Source: Nocardia mangyaensis (GTDB lineage Bacteria > Actinomycetota > Actinomycetes > Mycobacteriales > Mycobacteriaceae). From it: a DNA stretch of 64,000 nucleotides. Position 1 is the first letter of the stretch, and each line of letters opens with the position of its first letter. The stretch is from positions 496,001 to 560,000 of the forward strand of contig NZ_CP018082.1 in assembly GCF_001886715.1 (NCBI RefSeq), read 5' to 3'. Shown piece after piece: positions 46,857-55,887 of the stretch. The position numbers and the translations under genes are program-made. Under the pieces are notes generated by a model. The model was not told the origin of the DNA. It made no database searches and was given only the letters and a program-made list of their open reading frames with translations.

Positions 46857-47338
46857 GTCAGCGTATGAAGATCGTCTTCGGCGGCCTCGCCGCTCTCGGC
46901 CTGATCGCCGCGATCGTGCTCGGTGTCAGCGGCTACCAGGTCTGGCAGCACGACCGAACCGAGCAGGCCCGCACCGACGCCATGAGCGCGGCCGGCAGCA
47001 CGGTCAGCGCCATGTTCACCTACGAGTCGGCCACCGTCGACACCGAGCTGCCCAAGGCGGCCGACGGCCTGACCGAGTCCTTCCGCAACGACTACCTGCA
47101 GCTGATCAACGAGGCGATCGCGCCGGGCGCCAAGGAGAAGCAGCTCACCGTCGAGGCCACCACCCAGGCCGAGGGCGTGGTCGAGGCCGACCCCGAGCGC
47201 GCCGTGGTGCTGCTCTACCTGAACCAGCTCACCACCAGCAAGGACACCCCGGACGGCACCATGTCGGGCAGCCGCGTGCGAGTGTCGCTGGAGAAGGCCG
47301 ACGACCGCTGGCTCGTCGCCCAGGTGACGCCGGTCTGA
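46853..47338 (+). CDS. mas4B: Mce-associated membrane protein Mas4B
   Basis: 161 residues: one membrane helix (7-28) and an outer domain ending VSLEKADDRWLVAQVTPV, the Mas/DUF-type NTF2 fold. ATGA overlap with mas4A makes it the tenth and last gene of the mce4 operon. Confidence 0.82.
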   Translation: MSQRMKIVFGGLAALGLIAAIVLGVSGYQVWQHDRTEQARTDAMSAAGSTVSAMFTYESATVDTELPKAADGLTESFRNDYLQLINEAIAPGAKEKQLTVEATTQAEGVVEADPERAVVLLYLNQLTTSKDTPDGTMSGSRVRVSLEKADDRWLVAQVTPV

Positions 47339-47450
47339 TCCCGGCGTGGATCGAGCCGGACCATCGTGATCGGGGTAGCGGGTGAGGAGGGACCGCTGGT
47401 AGGTCGCGCCGGTTCGATCGCCGAGACCAGGCGGGGCGCTTCCAGCCGGG

Positions 47451-48902
47451 TCAGGAATCGGTGCGGGGGAGGCGGACGGTGAAGGTGGTGCCGATGCCCG
47501 GAGTGCTGGTGACCTCCACGGTCCCGCGATGGGCGGAGACCAAGGCCGCGACGATGGACAGGCCGAGTCCGGTGCCGCCGCTGGCGCGGGTGCGCGAGGC
47601 GTCGGCGCGGTAGAAGCGCTCGAAGACGCGAGCGGCGTCCTCCGGGGCAAGACCAGGGCCGGTGTCGGCGACCTCGAGGCGGACTTCGTCCTCGGTCGGC
47701 GTGAGCCGGACGGTGATCGCCGTGCTGTCGGGAGTGTGGGTGCGGGCATTGTCGAGCAGGTTCGTGAGGACCTGGCGGAGGCGATGGTCGTCGCCGAGTA
47801 GCTCCAATGTGCCAGTGCCCTCGGCTATCTCGAGGGCGATGTGACGGTTCTGGCCCTCGGCCGCCGCGACCGCGCGGGCGCTGTGCACGGCGTCGCCGGC
47901 GAGGGCAAGCAGGTCCACCGGCCGCAGGTCGACGGGGCGTTGCGCGTCGAGCCGAGCCAGCATCAGCAGGTCTTCGACCAGCAGTCCCATGCGCTGTGCC
48001 TCGTGTTCGATGCGCCGCATGAACGTCGCCGGGTCGTCGGTGGCGCCCTGGCGATACAGCTCGGCGAAGCCGCGGATCGTGGTGAGCGGGGTGCGCAGTT
48101 CGTGACTGGCGTCGGCGACGAAACGGCGCATCCGCGCCTCGGATTCGCGCGCGGCCGCCTCGGAGGCCTCGGTGGCGGCGAAGGCCTGCTGGATCTGGGT
48201 GAGCATGCTGTTGAGTGAGCGCGACAGCCGGTCGACCTCGGTGTCGTTGCCACGCACCGGAACCCGGCGGTCCAGGTCGCCCTCCGCGATCGCCGCCGCG
48301 GTGGCCTCCACCCGGCGCAGCGGGCGCAGACTGCCGCGCACGACGAAGTACGCCACGATCGCCAATGCGGTCAGCACGATCGCACCGACCAGCAGCTGCA
48401 GGACGATCAGATTGCGCACCGTTTCGATGTTCTCGGCCAGCGGCCAGGCGACCGTCGCCGATGCCTGGCGCCCGTGCACGGTCAGCACGCGCCACTGGTC
48501 GGTGGAGTCGACCGAACCCACCGTGACCGGTTGCAGGGCGGGCGGATCGGGCAGCGCGGGCGTGGCATCGGTACCGAAGACGTTGTCCTGGGTGATGCTT
48601 CGGGCTCCGTCGGAGCTCTCGGCCCGCAGGTAGTAGCGGCCGGGCGGCTGCTGGCGGTCCGGAGCCGGTACGGGCAGCGGGGGCGCGGGCAGCCCGATGC
48701 GCCGCTCCCATTCGACCGCGGCATCGGTCAGCTGCTGATCGGTGCGGCGCTGCAGCGAATTCTCCATCGCCGTGGTCACCACGAAACCCGAAGCGACCAC
48801 ACCGAATCCGGCCAGGACGACGAGCACCAGGACCAGCGTCACCCGCAGCGGGATCGCCGCGAAGCCACGGGCGAGGCGTGCGCGCACTCCCGCGGCGCTC
48901 AT
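47451..48902 (-). CDS. Sensor histidine kinase (TcrY-like)
   Basis: 483 residues: membrane helices at about 21-43 and 166-188 with a 120-residue outer sensor between, HAMP (about 189-240), phospho-acceptor His267 in FVADASHELRTPL, N box VLTNLLDNARTH, G1 DTGPGLAPED and G2 GGTGLGLSIV. Partner of the response regulator encoded just before it, whose stop overlaps this start (ATGA). Its signal is unknown. Confidence 0.87.
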   Translation of the reverse strand: MSAAGVRARLARGFAAIPLRVTLVLVLVVLAGFGVVASGFVVTTAMENSLQRRTDQQLTDAAVEWERRIGLPAPPLPVPAPDRQQPPGRYYLRAESSDGARSITQDNVFGTDATPALPDPPALQPVTVGSVDSTDQWRVLTVHGRQASATVAWPLAENIETVRNLIVLQLLVGAIVLTALAIVAYFVVRGSLRPLRRVEATAAAIAEGDLDRRVPVRGNDTEVDRLSRSLNSMLTQIQQAFAATEASEAAARESEARMRRFVADASHELRTPLTTIRGFAELYRQGATDDPATFMRRIEHEAQRMGLLVEDLLMLARLDAQRPVDLRPVDLLALAGDAVHSARAVAAAEGQNRHIALEIAEGTGTLELLGDDHRLRQVLTNLLDNARTHTPDSTAITVRLTPTEDEVRLEVADTGPGLAPEDAARVFERFYRADASRTRASGGTGLGLSIVAALVSAHRGTVEVTSTPGIGTTFTVRLPRTDS

Positions 48903-49615
48903 CGTCCGTTCGGCTCGCGCAGCACGTACCCGACCCCGCGCAAGGTGTGGATCAACCGCTGCTCACCGGTGTCGACCTTCTTGCGCAGGTAGGACACATA
49001 GGTCTCCACCACCCCCACCTCGCCGCCGAAGTCGTAGCGCCACACGTGATCCAGGATGCGCGGTTTGCTCAGCACGCTGCCCGCGTTCACCAGGAAGTAG
49101 CGCAACAGCGTGAACTCGGTGGGGGACAGGGCGACCGGCTCACCGGCCTTCCACACCTCGTGGGTGTCGTCGTCGAGTTCGATATCGGCGAACCGCAGCC
49201 GGGTGTCGGCCCGCTCCGGATCCACCCGGCCCGCCCGGCGCAGGATCACCCGCAACCGCGCCACCACCTCCTCGAGGCTGAACGGCTTGGTGACGTAGTC
49301 GTCGGCACCGAGGGTGAGTCCGGTGATCTTGTCCGCCACCTCGTCGCGGGCGGTCAGGAACAGCACCGGTGCGTCGATACCGTCGGCGCGCAGGCGGCGC
49401 AGCAGGCCGAAGCCGTCCATGCCGGGCATCATCACGTCGACGATCAGCGCCTGCGGCCGGAACGTACGGGCGCGGTCCAGCGCCTCGGCGCCATCGGCGG
49501 CCGTGGCCACCTCGAAGCCCTGGAAGCGCAGGCTCACCGCCAGCAACTCCACGATCATCGGTTCGTCGTCGACGACGAGCACCCTGGCCTCGGGCGCACC
49601 CGGCACACCGCTCAT
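48899..49615 (-). CDS. Response regulator, OmpR family (TcrX-like)
   Basis: 238 residues. Receiver with phospho-acceptor Asp60 (ALIVDVMMPGMDGFG) and Lys in YVTKPFSLEEV; C-terminal winged helix with LSPTEFTLLRYFLVN and VVETYVSYLRKKVDTG. It is very close to my memory of M. tuberculosis TcrX. The ATG at 49615 is preferred to a GTG at 49633. Forms a two-gene operon with the kinase. Confidence 0.88.
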   Translation of the reverse strand: MSGVPGAPEARVLVVDDEPMIVELLAVSLRFQGFEVATAADGAEALDRARTFRPQALIVDVMMPGMDGFGLLRRLRADGIDAPVLFLTARDEVADKITGLTLGADDYVTKPFSLEEVVARLRVILRRAGRVDPERADTRLRFADIELDDDTHEVWKAGEPVALSPTEFTLLRYFLVNAGSVLSKPRILDHVWRYDFGGEVGVVETYVSYLRKKVDTGEQRLIHTLRGVGYVLREPNGR

Positions 49616-49684
49616 GGGTTCATGGTCCACCACTCGGCTGGGAAGTGGCTGGATCGACGCTGTGAGGTCGCTGTGTGCTCTCGG

Positions 49685-51223
49685 CTACCGCGATTCGGGG
49701 TAGCCGTCGGAGTCGCCGAGCAGCGCCGAACCCGCGACATTGCTCTGGGAGAGGGCGTCGAGGAAGGCGCGGGCCCAGCGTTCGACGTCGTGGGTGAGTA
49801 CCTGGCGGCGCAGGGAGCGCATCCGGCGGCGCTTGGTGTCGCGCTCGTCGTCGAGCGCGCCGACGATGGCGTCCTTGACGCTGTCCAGGTCGTGCGGGTT
49901 GCACAGGTAGGACTGGCGCAGCTCGGCCGCCGCGCCGGTGAACTCGCTGAGCACCAGGGCGCCGTTGAGGTCGCTGTGGCAGGCCACGTACTCCTTGGCG
50001 ACGAGGTTCATGCCGTCGCGCAGCGGAGTGACCAGCATGGCGTCGGCGGCGACGAAGAAGGCGATCAGTTCCTCGCGGGGGATCGGGCGGTGCAGGTAGT
50101 GCACGACCGGGTAGCCGACCCTGGCGAACTGGCCGTTGATCCGGCCCACCTGACGTTCGATGTCGCCGCGCATCTTGATGTAGCTCTGCACGCGCTCACG
50201 GCTCGGGGTGGCCAGCTGCACCATCACCGTCTCGGCCGGGTCGATCCGGCCCTCTTCCAGCAGCTCCCACAGCGCGTTGAGCCGGATGTCGATGCCCTTG
50301 GTGTAGTCGAGGCGGTCGACGCCGAGCATGATGTTCTTCGGATTGCCCAGTTCGGCGCGGATCTTGGCGGCCCGCTCCCGCACCGACCGGCGCCGCGAGT
50401 GCTCGTCGAGTTCGGCCGAGTCGATCGAGATGGGGAACGCGCCAACGCGCACCGTGCGGAAACCCACCTGGACCACGCCCAGCTTGGAACGCACGCCGAT
50501 CGTGCCCCGGGACGTGGGCTGACCGGCCAGCCTGCGGGCCAGATACAGGAAGTTCTGGGCCCCGCCGGGTAAGTGGAAACCGATCAGATCGGCGCCGAGC
50601 AGGCCCTCGACGATCTCGGTCCGCCACGGCATCTGCATGAACAGCTCGACCGGCGGGAACGGGATGTGCAAGAAGAAGCCGATGGTCAGGTCGGGGCGCA
50701 GCATCCGCAACATCTTGGGCACCAGCTGCAGCTGGTAGTCCTGCACCCAGACGGTCGCGCCTTCGGCGGCCACCTTCGCGGTCTCCTCGGCGAAGCGCCG
50801 GTTGACCTCGACATAGGCGGCCCACCAGGCCCGGTCGTAGACCGGGCGCACGATCACGTCGTGGTAGAGCGGCCACAGTGTGCCGTTGGAGAACCCCTCG
50901 TAGTAGTCCTCCACCTCCTGGGCCGTCAGCGGCACCGGGTACAGCTCGAGGCCGTCCTCGATGATCGGCTCGACCTCGACGTCGGGCACCCCGGCCCAGC
51001 CGACCCAGGCTCCCTTGTTGCTGCGCAGCACCGGTTCGAGCGCGGTGACCAGCCCGCCGGGGCTGCGCTTCCATCTGGTCGTGCCATCGGGCAGCCGTTC
51101 GAGATCGACCGGAAGCCGGTTGGCGACTACTACGAAGCCCGAGCCCGCACCACTGGGAACGACGGGTTCGGTGTTCTCGGACGGGCGGTCGTTGGACTGT
51201 TCATCGATCATTGGTCCACTCAC
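49685..51223 (-). CDS. otsA: Trehalose-6-phosphate synthase OtsA
   Basis: 512-residue GT20 glycosyltransferase that joins UDP- or ADP-glucose to glucose-6-phosphate. Signatures: [52 protein letters not shown] and [20 protein letters not shown] at 51223 or ATG at 51211 are both possible starts. In M. tuberculosis otsA also lies next to mce4. Confidence 0.95.
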   Translation of the reverse strand: MSGPMIDEQSNDRPSENTEPVVPSGAGSGFVVVANRLPVDLERLPDGTTRWKRSPGGLVTALEPVLRSNKGAWVGWAGVPDVEVEPIIEDGLELYPVPLTAQEVEDYYEGFSNGTLWPLYHDVIVRPVYDRAWWAAYVEVNRRFAEETAKVAAEGATVWVQDYQLQLVPKMLRMLRPDLTIGFFLHIPFPPVELFMQMPWRTEIVEGLLGADLIGFHLPGGAQNFLYLARRLAGQPTSRGTIGVRSKLGVVQVGFRTVRVGAFPISIDSAELDEHSRRRSVRERAAKIRAELGNPKNIMLGVDRLDYTKGIDIRLNALWELLEEGRIDPAETVMVQLATPSRERVQSYIKMRGDIERQVGRINGQFARVGYPVVHYLHRPIPREELIAFFVAADAMLVTPLRDGMNLVAKEYVACHSDLNGALVLSEFTGAAAELRQSYLCNPHDLDSVKDAIVGALDDERDTKRRRMRSLRRQVLTHDVERWARAFLDALSQSNVAGSALLGDSDGYPESR

Positions 51224-51278
51224 GCATCCTTCGCGCGTCGCAGGGGCCGCTTTGAGGTTGTGGTTCGTCTTCGCGGGG

Positions 51279-51437
51279 TCAGCTGGGGCCGATGCCGAGC
51301 ATCGACAGCAGCATCCGGCACTCGTCGGCGTCTTCGGCGTATGCCGCGACGACGCGCTGTGCCTGGCGAGCGGTCTCGTCGGCCAGCGGCTCGAGCTCGT
51401 CGTCGGCGATGTCGTTGGCGCTGCTCTTCGCGGCCAT
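51279..51437 (-). CDS. Small conserved acidic protein upstream of otsA
   Basis: 52 residues, [21 protein letters not shown] at the start and [13 protein letters not shown] at the end; the ATG at 51437 follows GGGAGG. The frame continues to 51506 but that part crosses the promoter. A similar short protein with an ECRMLL...GIGPS tail precedes otsA in mycobacteria (Rv3489, as I recall). Function unknown; 55 bases from otsA. Confidence 0.7.
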   Translation of the reverse strand: MAAKSSANDIADDELEPLADETARQAQRVVAAYAEDADECRMLLSMLGIGPS

Positions 51438-51605
51438 AGTCGTTCGTCCTCCCGGTTTTCCTACGCTCTGCGTGCGAGTAGTCAATACTATCGGGCGCCG
51501 GTGCACAGCCGTTGAACTCCCGACCCGATCACCCCGCCCCGGTGCAGTGTCGTGGCGTGGCCGTTACCGTGGATTCCGATCAGCAACTTCAGGAAAGGTT
51601 CTTCC

Positions 51606-52439
51606 ATGCCACTGGCCACGGTGAACGGCATCGCACTGAACTATCAGGTCAAGGGCGACCGTACCAAGGGCACCGACGTCAAGGGTGGTGGTCCGCTGGT
51701 GGTGTTGATCATGGGCACCGGGTCGCCGGGCCGGGTGTGGGAGCTGCACCAGGTTCCCGCCCTGGTCGCCGCCGGATATCGGGTCTGCACCTTCGACAAC
51801 CGCGGCATCGCGCCGTCGCACGAGGCGGCGGGTGGGATGGCCATCGAGGAGCTCGTCGCCGACACCGCCGCGCTGATCGAGCTGCTCGACGAGGGTCCCG
51901 CCCTGATCGCGGGCACCTCGATGGGCGCGCGGGTGGCCCAGGAACTGGCGCTGGCCCGCCCCGACCTGGTCCGCAAGGCCGTGTTCATGGCCGGGCACGC
52001 TCGTCTGGACCAGTTCCAGAAGACACTCTCGATCGGCGAGCAGGACCTCGACGCCGCCGGCGTGCAGCTGCCCGCCAAGTTCGAGGCCGCGCTGACCGCG
52101 GTGATGAACCTGTCCCCGGCGACCATGGCCGATGCCAACGCCGCGCGCGATTGGCTCGACCTGTTCGAGTTCACCGGTGGGGCCGCCACCCCCGGTATCC
52201 GCGCCCAGCGGGCGATGGACCACGAGTTCAACCGCCTCGCCGCCTACCGGGCGATCACGGTGCCCTGCCTGGCCATCGGCTTCGCCGACGACCGGATGAT
52301 CCCGCCCTACCTGTCGCGCGAGGTCGCCGAGGTCATCCCCGGTGCCAGGTACCAGGAGATCCCCGATACCGGGCACTACGGCTACCTGGAGCGACCCGAG
52401 GCGGTCAACAAGATCCTGCTCGATTTCTTCGCGGCCTGA
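51606..52439 (+). CDS. Alpha/beta hydrolase
   Basis: 277 residues with the catalytic triad pattern: nucleophile Ser105 in AGTSMGAR, an acid in GFADDRMIP, and His257 in DTGHYGYLE; oxyanion region LIMGTGSPGRVW. ATG at 51606 after AGGAAAGG. Close to haloperoxidase/lipolytic hydrolases of unknown substrate. Confidence 0.85.
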   Translation: MPLATVNGIALNYQVKGDRTKGTDVKGGGPLVVLIMGTGSPGRVWELHQVPALVAAGYRVCTFDNRGIAPSHEAAGGMAIEELVADTAALIELLDEGPALIAGTSMGARVAQELALARPDLVRKAVFMAGHARLDQFQKTLSIGEQDLDAAGVQLPAKFEAALTAVMNLSPATMADANAARDWLDLFEFTGGAATPGIRAQRAMDHEFNRLAAYRAITVPCLAIGFADDRMIPPYLSREVAEVIPGARYQEIPDTGHYGYLERPEAVNKILLDFFAA

Positions 52440-52559
52440 TCCGGCGGGCCGGAGGCGGTAGCGCAGCGTGACCACGCAGGCCCTCGCGAGCAGGCCCAAT
52501 TCAACCCTGCGTGAGGTAACTGCCTACCAGTAACAGTTGCCTTGCTAGGGTCGACACAA

Positions 52560-52585
52560 CGCTCGGGGCTTCGCGCCCCGGAGCG
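52560..52585 (+). other. Hairpin in the leader of the mbtH-like gene
   Basis: CGCTCGGGGC pairs with GCCCCGGAGCG (one bulged G) around a TTCGC loop, 36 bases before the mbtH-like ATG. It may be a leader structure or the terminator of the hydrolase gene 120 bases upstream. Confidence 0.45.
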
Positions 52586-52620
52586 ATCCCGTACACAGCG
52601 CCAGTATCCAGTGAGGTGAA

Positions 52621-52857
52621 ATGAGCACCAACCCCTTCGACGACGAGGACGGCCGCTTCTTCGTTCTGGTCAACGATGAAGAGCAGCACTCCCTGTGGCC
52701 CGCATTCGCGGAGGTCCCGGCGGGTTGGCGTGTCGTGTTCGGCGAAGAGAGCCGGGCCGCGTGCGTCGAGTACGTCGAGAAGAACTGGACCGATATGCGA
52801 CCCAAGAGCCTGCGCGACGCGATGGCCGCCGACGATGCGGCCCGCGCCCAGTCCTGA
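52621..52857 (+). CDS. MbtH-like protein
   Basis: 78 residues with the whole MbtH pattern: [47 protein letters not shown], including the three conserved Trp and the NWTDxRPxSL end. MbtH proteins bind and activate adenylation domains of nonribosomal peptide synthetases. No synthetase is in the window, so it is an orphan that must act in trans. ATG follows GAGGTG. Confidence 0.92.
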   Translation: MSTNPFDDEDGRFFVLVNDEEQHSLWPAFAEVPAGWRVVFGEESRAACVEYVEKNWTDMRPKSLRDAMAADDAARAQS

Positions 52858-52986
52858 CCAGTAACTTCCGATACTGCGTCCGGGACACTCGCTGAGTGCG
52901 TCACCGCGTGGCACCGATCTCGGTGTCACGCGGCAGACGTGCCCGGCTATGATGGTCGCTGCCCTCCGGGGCACTGCTGGTAACCC

Positions 52987-53058
52987 GCCTCCTTAGCTCA
53001 GTGGTAGAGCACCGCTCTTGTAAAGCGAAGGTCGTCAGTTCAATCCTGACAGGGGGCT
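52987..53058 (+). tRNA. tRNA-Thr (anticodon TGT)
   Basis: Cloverleaf is complete: acceptor GCCTCCT with AGGGGGC (one G-T pair), D arm GCTCAGTGGTAGAGC, anticodon stem CGCT/AGCG with loop CTTGTAA (TGT), T arm GTCAGTTCAATCCTGAC. CCA is not encoded. A strong terminator follows. Confidence 0.95.
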
Positions 53059-53062
53059 CGAC

Positions 53063-53095
53063 AACGGCCGGTCCAGATCTTCGGGACCGGCCGTT
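53063..53095 (+). terminator. tRNA-Thr terminator
   Basis: 12-bp perfect stem AACGGCCGGTCC (53063-53074) with 53084-53095, 9-base loop, followed by T. Confidence 0.85.
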
Positions 53096-53185
53096 TCGTG
53101 TTTGGACCCAGGATGGCTGGCCTCTGATTGAGCGTCTGGTAAGTGCCGCCGGTACGGTGGTGTCGAACGAAGCAAGGGGGGAACA

Positions 53186-53530
53186 GTGGCTTCGAAAGAG
53201 CTAGGTGGTCAGCAGGACTTCACTCTCATCCCTGATGAGGTGACCGATGCCGGAACCTATGTACAGCAGGTGGCCGAAACGCTTGTCAATGGTCTGGCCT
53301 CACTCGATGTCGATGTGAATTCGTTGTTGACATCATGGAAGGGGACATCCGCCGACGCCTACTCGGACGGGTGGATCGAGGTTAAGCAGGGGGCCGACAC
53401 TGTCTTGGCCGCGTTGGCCGCGATGGCCGAGTCGCTCGGCGTCACGAGCCGCGTCCTCAACGATCAAGACACCTCCCGCGCGAGCCAGACCAGCGCACTG
53501 ACCAACTCGCTCGATCTTCCGGAGCTGTGA
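53186..53530 (+). CDS. WXG100-like protein (ESX-substrate type)
   Basis: 114 residues, helical hairpin with SWKGTSADAY in the turn (the W-x-G motif of WXG100 proteins). GTG at 53186 after AAGGGGGGAA. First gene of a four-gene plus-strand set with a second WXG100 protein, a long toxin-like protein and a putative immunity protein. Such pairs are commonly chaperones or partners for secreted LXG/WXG toxins of type VII systems. Confidence 0.8.
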   Translation: MASKELGGQQDFTLIPDEVTDAGTYVQQVAETLVNGLASLDVDVNSLLTSWKGTSADAYSDGWIEVKQGADTVLAALAAMAESLGVTSRVLNDQDTSRASQTSALTNSLDLPEL

Positions 53531-53835
53531 TGGTCGAGAACGCGCAACCCTTCCAGGTGAGCTTGTCCGAACTGGAGCAGATCGCTGCACGTGCCGGTGG
53601 GTTCGTTGGTTTCCTCAACGACAGTCTGGACGGACTGCAGCAGCGTATCGAAGCTGTTCAACAGAACTGGAGCGGTGCCGCCGCTGACGCGCAAGCAGAT
53701 GCGTTCCGGCAATGGGTATCCGGTGCTACTGATGTCGCAGAGGGAATCGAGGCGATGCGGCAAGCCGCCACGGACGCGCACAACCGCTATACCGCAGCAG
53801 TTGCGGCGAATCTGCAGATGCTGGGTCGAGGGTAG
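53530..53835 (+). CDS. WXG100-like protein, second partner
   Basis: 101 residues; NWSGAAADAQADAFRQW holds the W-x-G turn. ATG at 53530 overlaps the stop of the previous gene (TGATG), so the two are co-translated and probably form a heterodimer. Downstream by 9 bases is the toxin-like gene. Confidence 0.8.
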   Translation: MVENAQPFQVSLSELEQIAARAGGFVGFLNDSLDGLQQRIEAVQQNWSGAAADAQADAFRQWVSGATDVAEGIEAMRQAATDAHNRYTAAVAANLQMLGRG

Positions 53836-53844
53836 GTTTTTACG

Positions 53845-55152
53845 GTGGGGGATACACTGATTGTCAATCCGCTGATATACACGCTGGCGGGAAGCAATCT
53901 GCATACCTACGCGAGAGAGTTTCACAAACTATTCTCGACGCAAATGTCTGCGCTCAGCGGCACCGGTGGTATGGGCGGCACTGCTGGTGTGGCCAAGGAG
54001 TGGTCTGCATCGTATGATGCTGCCGTCCTCGAGGTCGAGTCATTGGCGAAGCTTCTGGTTGAAGCCATGCAGAACTATTCCGAGGTGCTCCAGCAGGTCG
54101 GATACAACTACGCACTCGCAGATTATGAAAAAGGTACCGGTAGGCCCGAGCCAGCCGAGCCGGTTGACCTCGGGCCCGCGTGGGGGTCATGCTCGCCTCC
54201 TCCTCCGTCCGCCGGGGGTCCCGGTAGTGGCTTGAGCGATGAAATTGGCCTGGCTGCATCGGTGCTCAGCGATTTCGGTGTCGCGATTCCCGACAGTGAT
54301 CCGGACAAGTTAACCACCAGTGCTGAAGTGTGGGAGAAATTGGCTGGCGCCGAAGGCGCGGTTGAATTGCCGGAACTGATAGGTGGTATAGCCCAGAGTT
54401 TCGAGTCCGAGACTGCGCCAGACATTTCGGCGATAGACGAGGACTTGAATGAAATTAAACGTGCAGCTACCGATCTTGTAGCCGCATTCGGTGAGATCGC
54501 TGCCATGTGTAGGAATCAAGCTGATTCGATAAAGGAAATGCGAAACAAGATTTCCGGTCAGCTCAGCGCTTTGGCGGCGGACCCGGTATGGACTGTTTCG
54601 ACGAATCTGGTGACCCGAACGGTCGGTGGCGTGGTCTCTGCGATCTTCTCCGCAGAAGCTGTTTCAATATCTCCTACGCTTGCGATATCGGATAGAATCA
54701 AAGTTTTTGCGAATACAATAGCGGGGCTGGTCACCGCGATCGCCTTTGTTGCACGCTGGGTTATCAAAGCCCTCTCCGCCTTGGGCGGGGTTATCCGTGC
54801 TGCTTTGCAACGCATCAAAGATCTCGGGAGGAAGATCGCCGAGCGCTTCAGCAAGAAGAAGAAGCTCAATGACTTGTTCGACGGTCGTACGCCGAAAGCG
54901 AGCGAGCTTGAGACGTATGCGAAAGAGCAGGGCTGGGTTCGGTCGCAAACTGATAATGGTCCGATCAAGTACACTGATGAAAACGGTGTTGTTCGCATGA
55001 CTATTAAGAAAGGAAGTGGGAGGGCGCCGGGTAGCAGTAATCCGCATGTTGAGCTTCGAGATTCCACCGGCCAGCGTATTGATCCTTCAGGTAATCCCGT
55101 GACGCGTAAGAGTCCAGGTAATCATACTCCGATAGATTGGGACCTCAATTGA
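53845..55152 (+). CDS. Polymorphic toxin-like protein with type VII N-terminal region
   Basis: 435 residues. Residues 1-110 are helical and WXG-like; a Pro-rich linker (about 110-135) and a second helical part (135-250) follow, then a hydrophobic stretch (about 270-325) and a KKKK-containing junction (about 341-344). The last 90 residues form a compact domain with RVTIKK-like VRMTIKKGSGRAPGSSNPHVELRD and KSPGNHTPIDWDLN. This C-terminal module looks like a toxin tip, perhaps a nuclease, but I cannot name the family. The codon use is more A/T-rich than its neighbours. The stop overlaps the next start (TGATG), typical of toxin-immunity pairs. Confidence 0.72.
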   Translation: MGDTLIVNPLIYTLAGSNLHTYAREFHKLFSTQMSALSGTGGMGGTAGVAKEWSASYDAAVLEVESLAKLLVEAMQNYSEVLQQVGYNYALADYEKGTGRPEPAEPVDLGPAWGSCSPPPPSAGGPGSGLSDEIGLAASVLSDFGVAIPDSDPDKLTTSAEVWEKLAGAEGAVELPELIGGIAQSFESETAPDISAIDEDLNEIKRAATDLVAAFGEIAAMCRNQADSIKEMRNKISGQLSALAADPVWTVSTNLVTRTVGGVVSAIFSAEAVSISPTLAISDRIKVFANTIAGLVTAIAFVARWVIKALSALGGVIRAALQRIKDLGRKIAERFSKKKKLNDLFDGRTPKASELETYAKEQGWVRSQTDNGPIKYTDENGVVRMTIKKGSGRAPGSSNPHVELRDSTGQRIDPSGNPVTRKSPGNHTPIDWDLN

Positions 55153-55532
55153 TGACGAACTACTCGAGCCTCCCTGGTCTTGAGGGGCTATACTTGGAAG
55201 ACAGCTATGTCCTGGCGATTCTGGAAACCGATTCTGAGCTGAAGTTCGATCTTGACGCTGTCCTGACGCAGAAGAGTCCGGACTATCATGCACCTTTGCC
55301 GGGTGAACAGTACTGCTACCAAAGGGGAGTGCTGGTATTTTCCGCTGTCCAGTCGCGTAAATGGGATTCACGGTCCACTCAAACTTTTCATGATGCGACT
55401 GGAGATGAGGACCTTGGAAACATCGATACATTCGTGTTTGACGGCGGGGTCTACAAGCTGGAAGGTGACTGGGGTGAAGTAGAGCTATACAGCGACAAAG
55501 CCCCAACTTTTATTCCACAAGCAAGCATCTGA
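55152..55532 (+). CDS. Putative immunity protein for the preceding toxin
   Basis: 126 residues, acidic (many Asp/Glu), no signal peptide or membrane segment: LEDSYVLAILETDSELKFDLDAVLT, then GVLVFSAVQSRKWDS and VYKLEGDWGEVELYSDKAP. Not a family I can name. Overlap with the toxin gene, small size and acidity fit a cognate immunity protein that binds the basic toxin tip. Codon use is A/T-rich like the toxin's 3' end. Confidence 0.68.
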   Translation: MTNYSSLPGLEGLYLEDSYVLAILETDSELKFDLDAVLTQKSPDYHAPLPGEQYCYQRGVLVFSAVQSRKWDSRSTQTFHDATGDEDLGNIDTFVFDGGVYKLEGDWGEVELYSDKAPTFIPQASI

Positions 55533-55887
55533 GACCTATTTCCGTGCTCATCGTCGATGCCGCTTGTCGTTCAGTTGGGCGTGCACGGTGCAAGTAATTT
55601 TCTCAGTCAATAACCCATTGACTAACCCGCCATGTCGAGAAGCTACGCCGCGTCCGTGACCTTATGGCCGAGAAGGACCTCAGCACTCGCGACCTCGTGT
55701 TGTTCGGGTTTGTGGGGCGGACAACTCCCACGCCGATTCGTGGTCGCGCCCGGGGCCTGGTCGATCAGGCGGTTCGGGTCGGCGGAGGTGTCCAGGTAGG
55801 GCGCAGTCGGGATCGAGCTTCGGCGCTTGGAATACCCGGTCCGCGATGGTGTTGGATTGAGCACGTCCTATCGAAGGAGAGTGCCGG
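55533..55887. other. Gap with no convincing gene
   Basis: 355 bases between the immunity gene and the PNPOx-like gene. Short frames exist on both strands, but without conserved pattern or good start. It may contain a decayed gene at the edge of the accessory segment. Confidence 0.4.

Noticed and set aside
48878..50572. 564-codon plus-strand frame
   Set aside because: Antisense of the response regulator and otsA.
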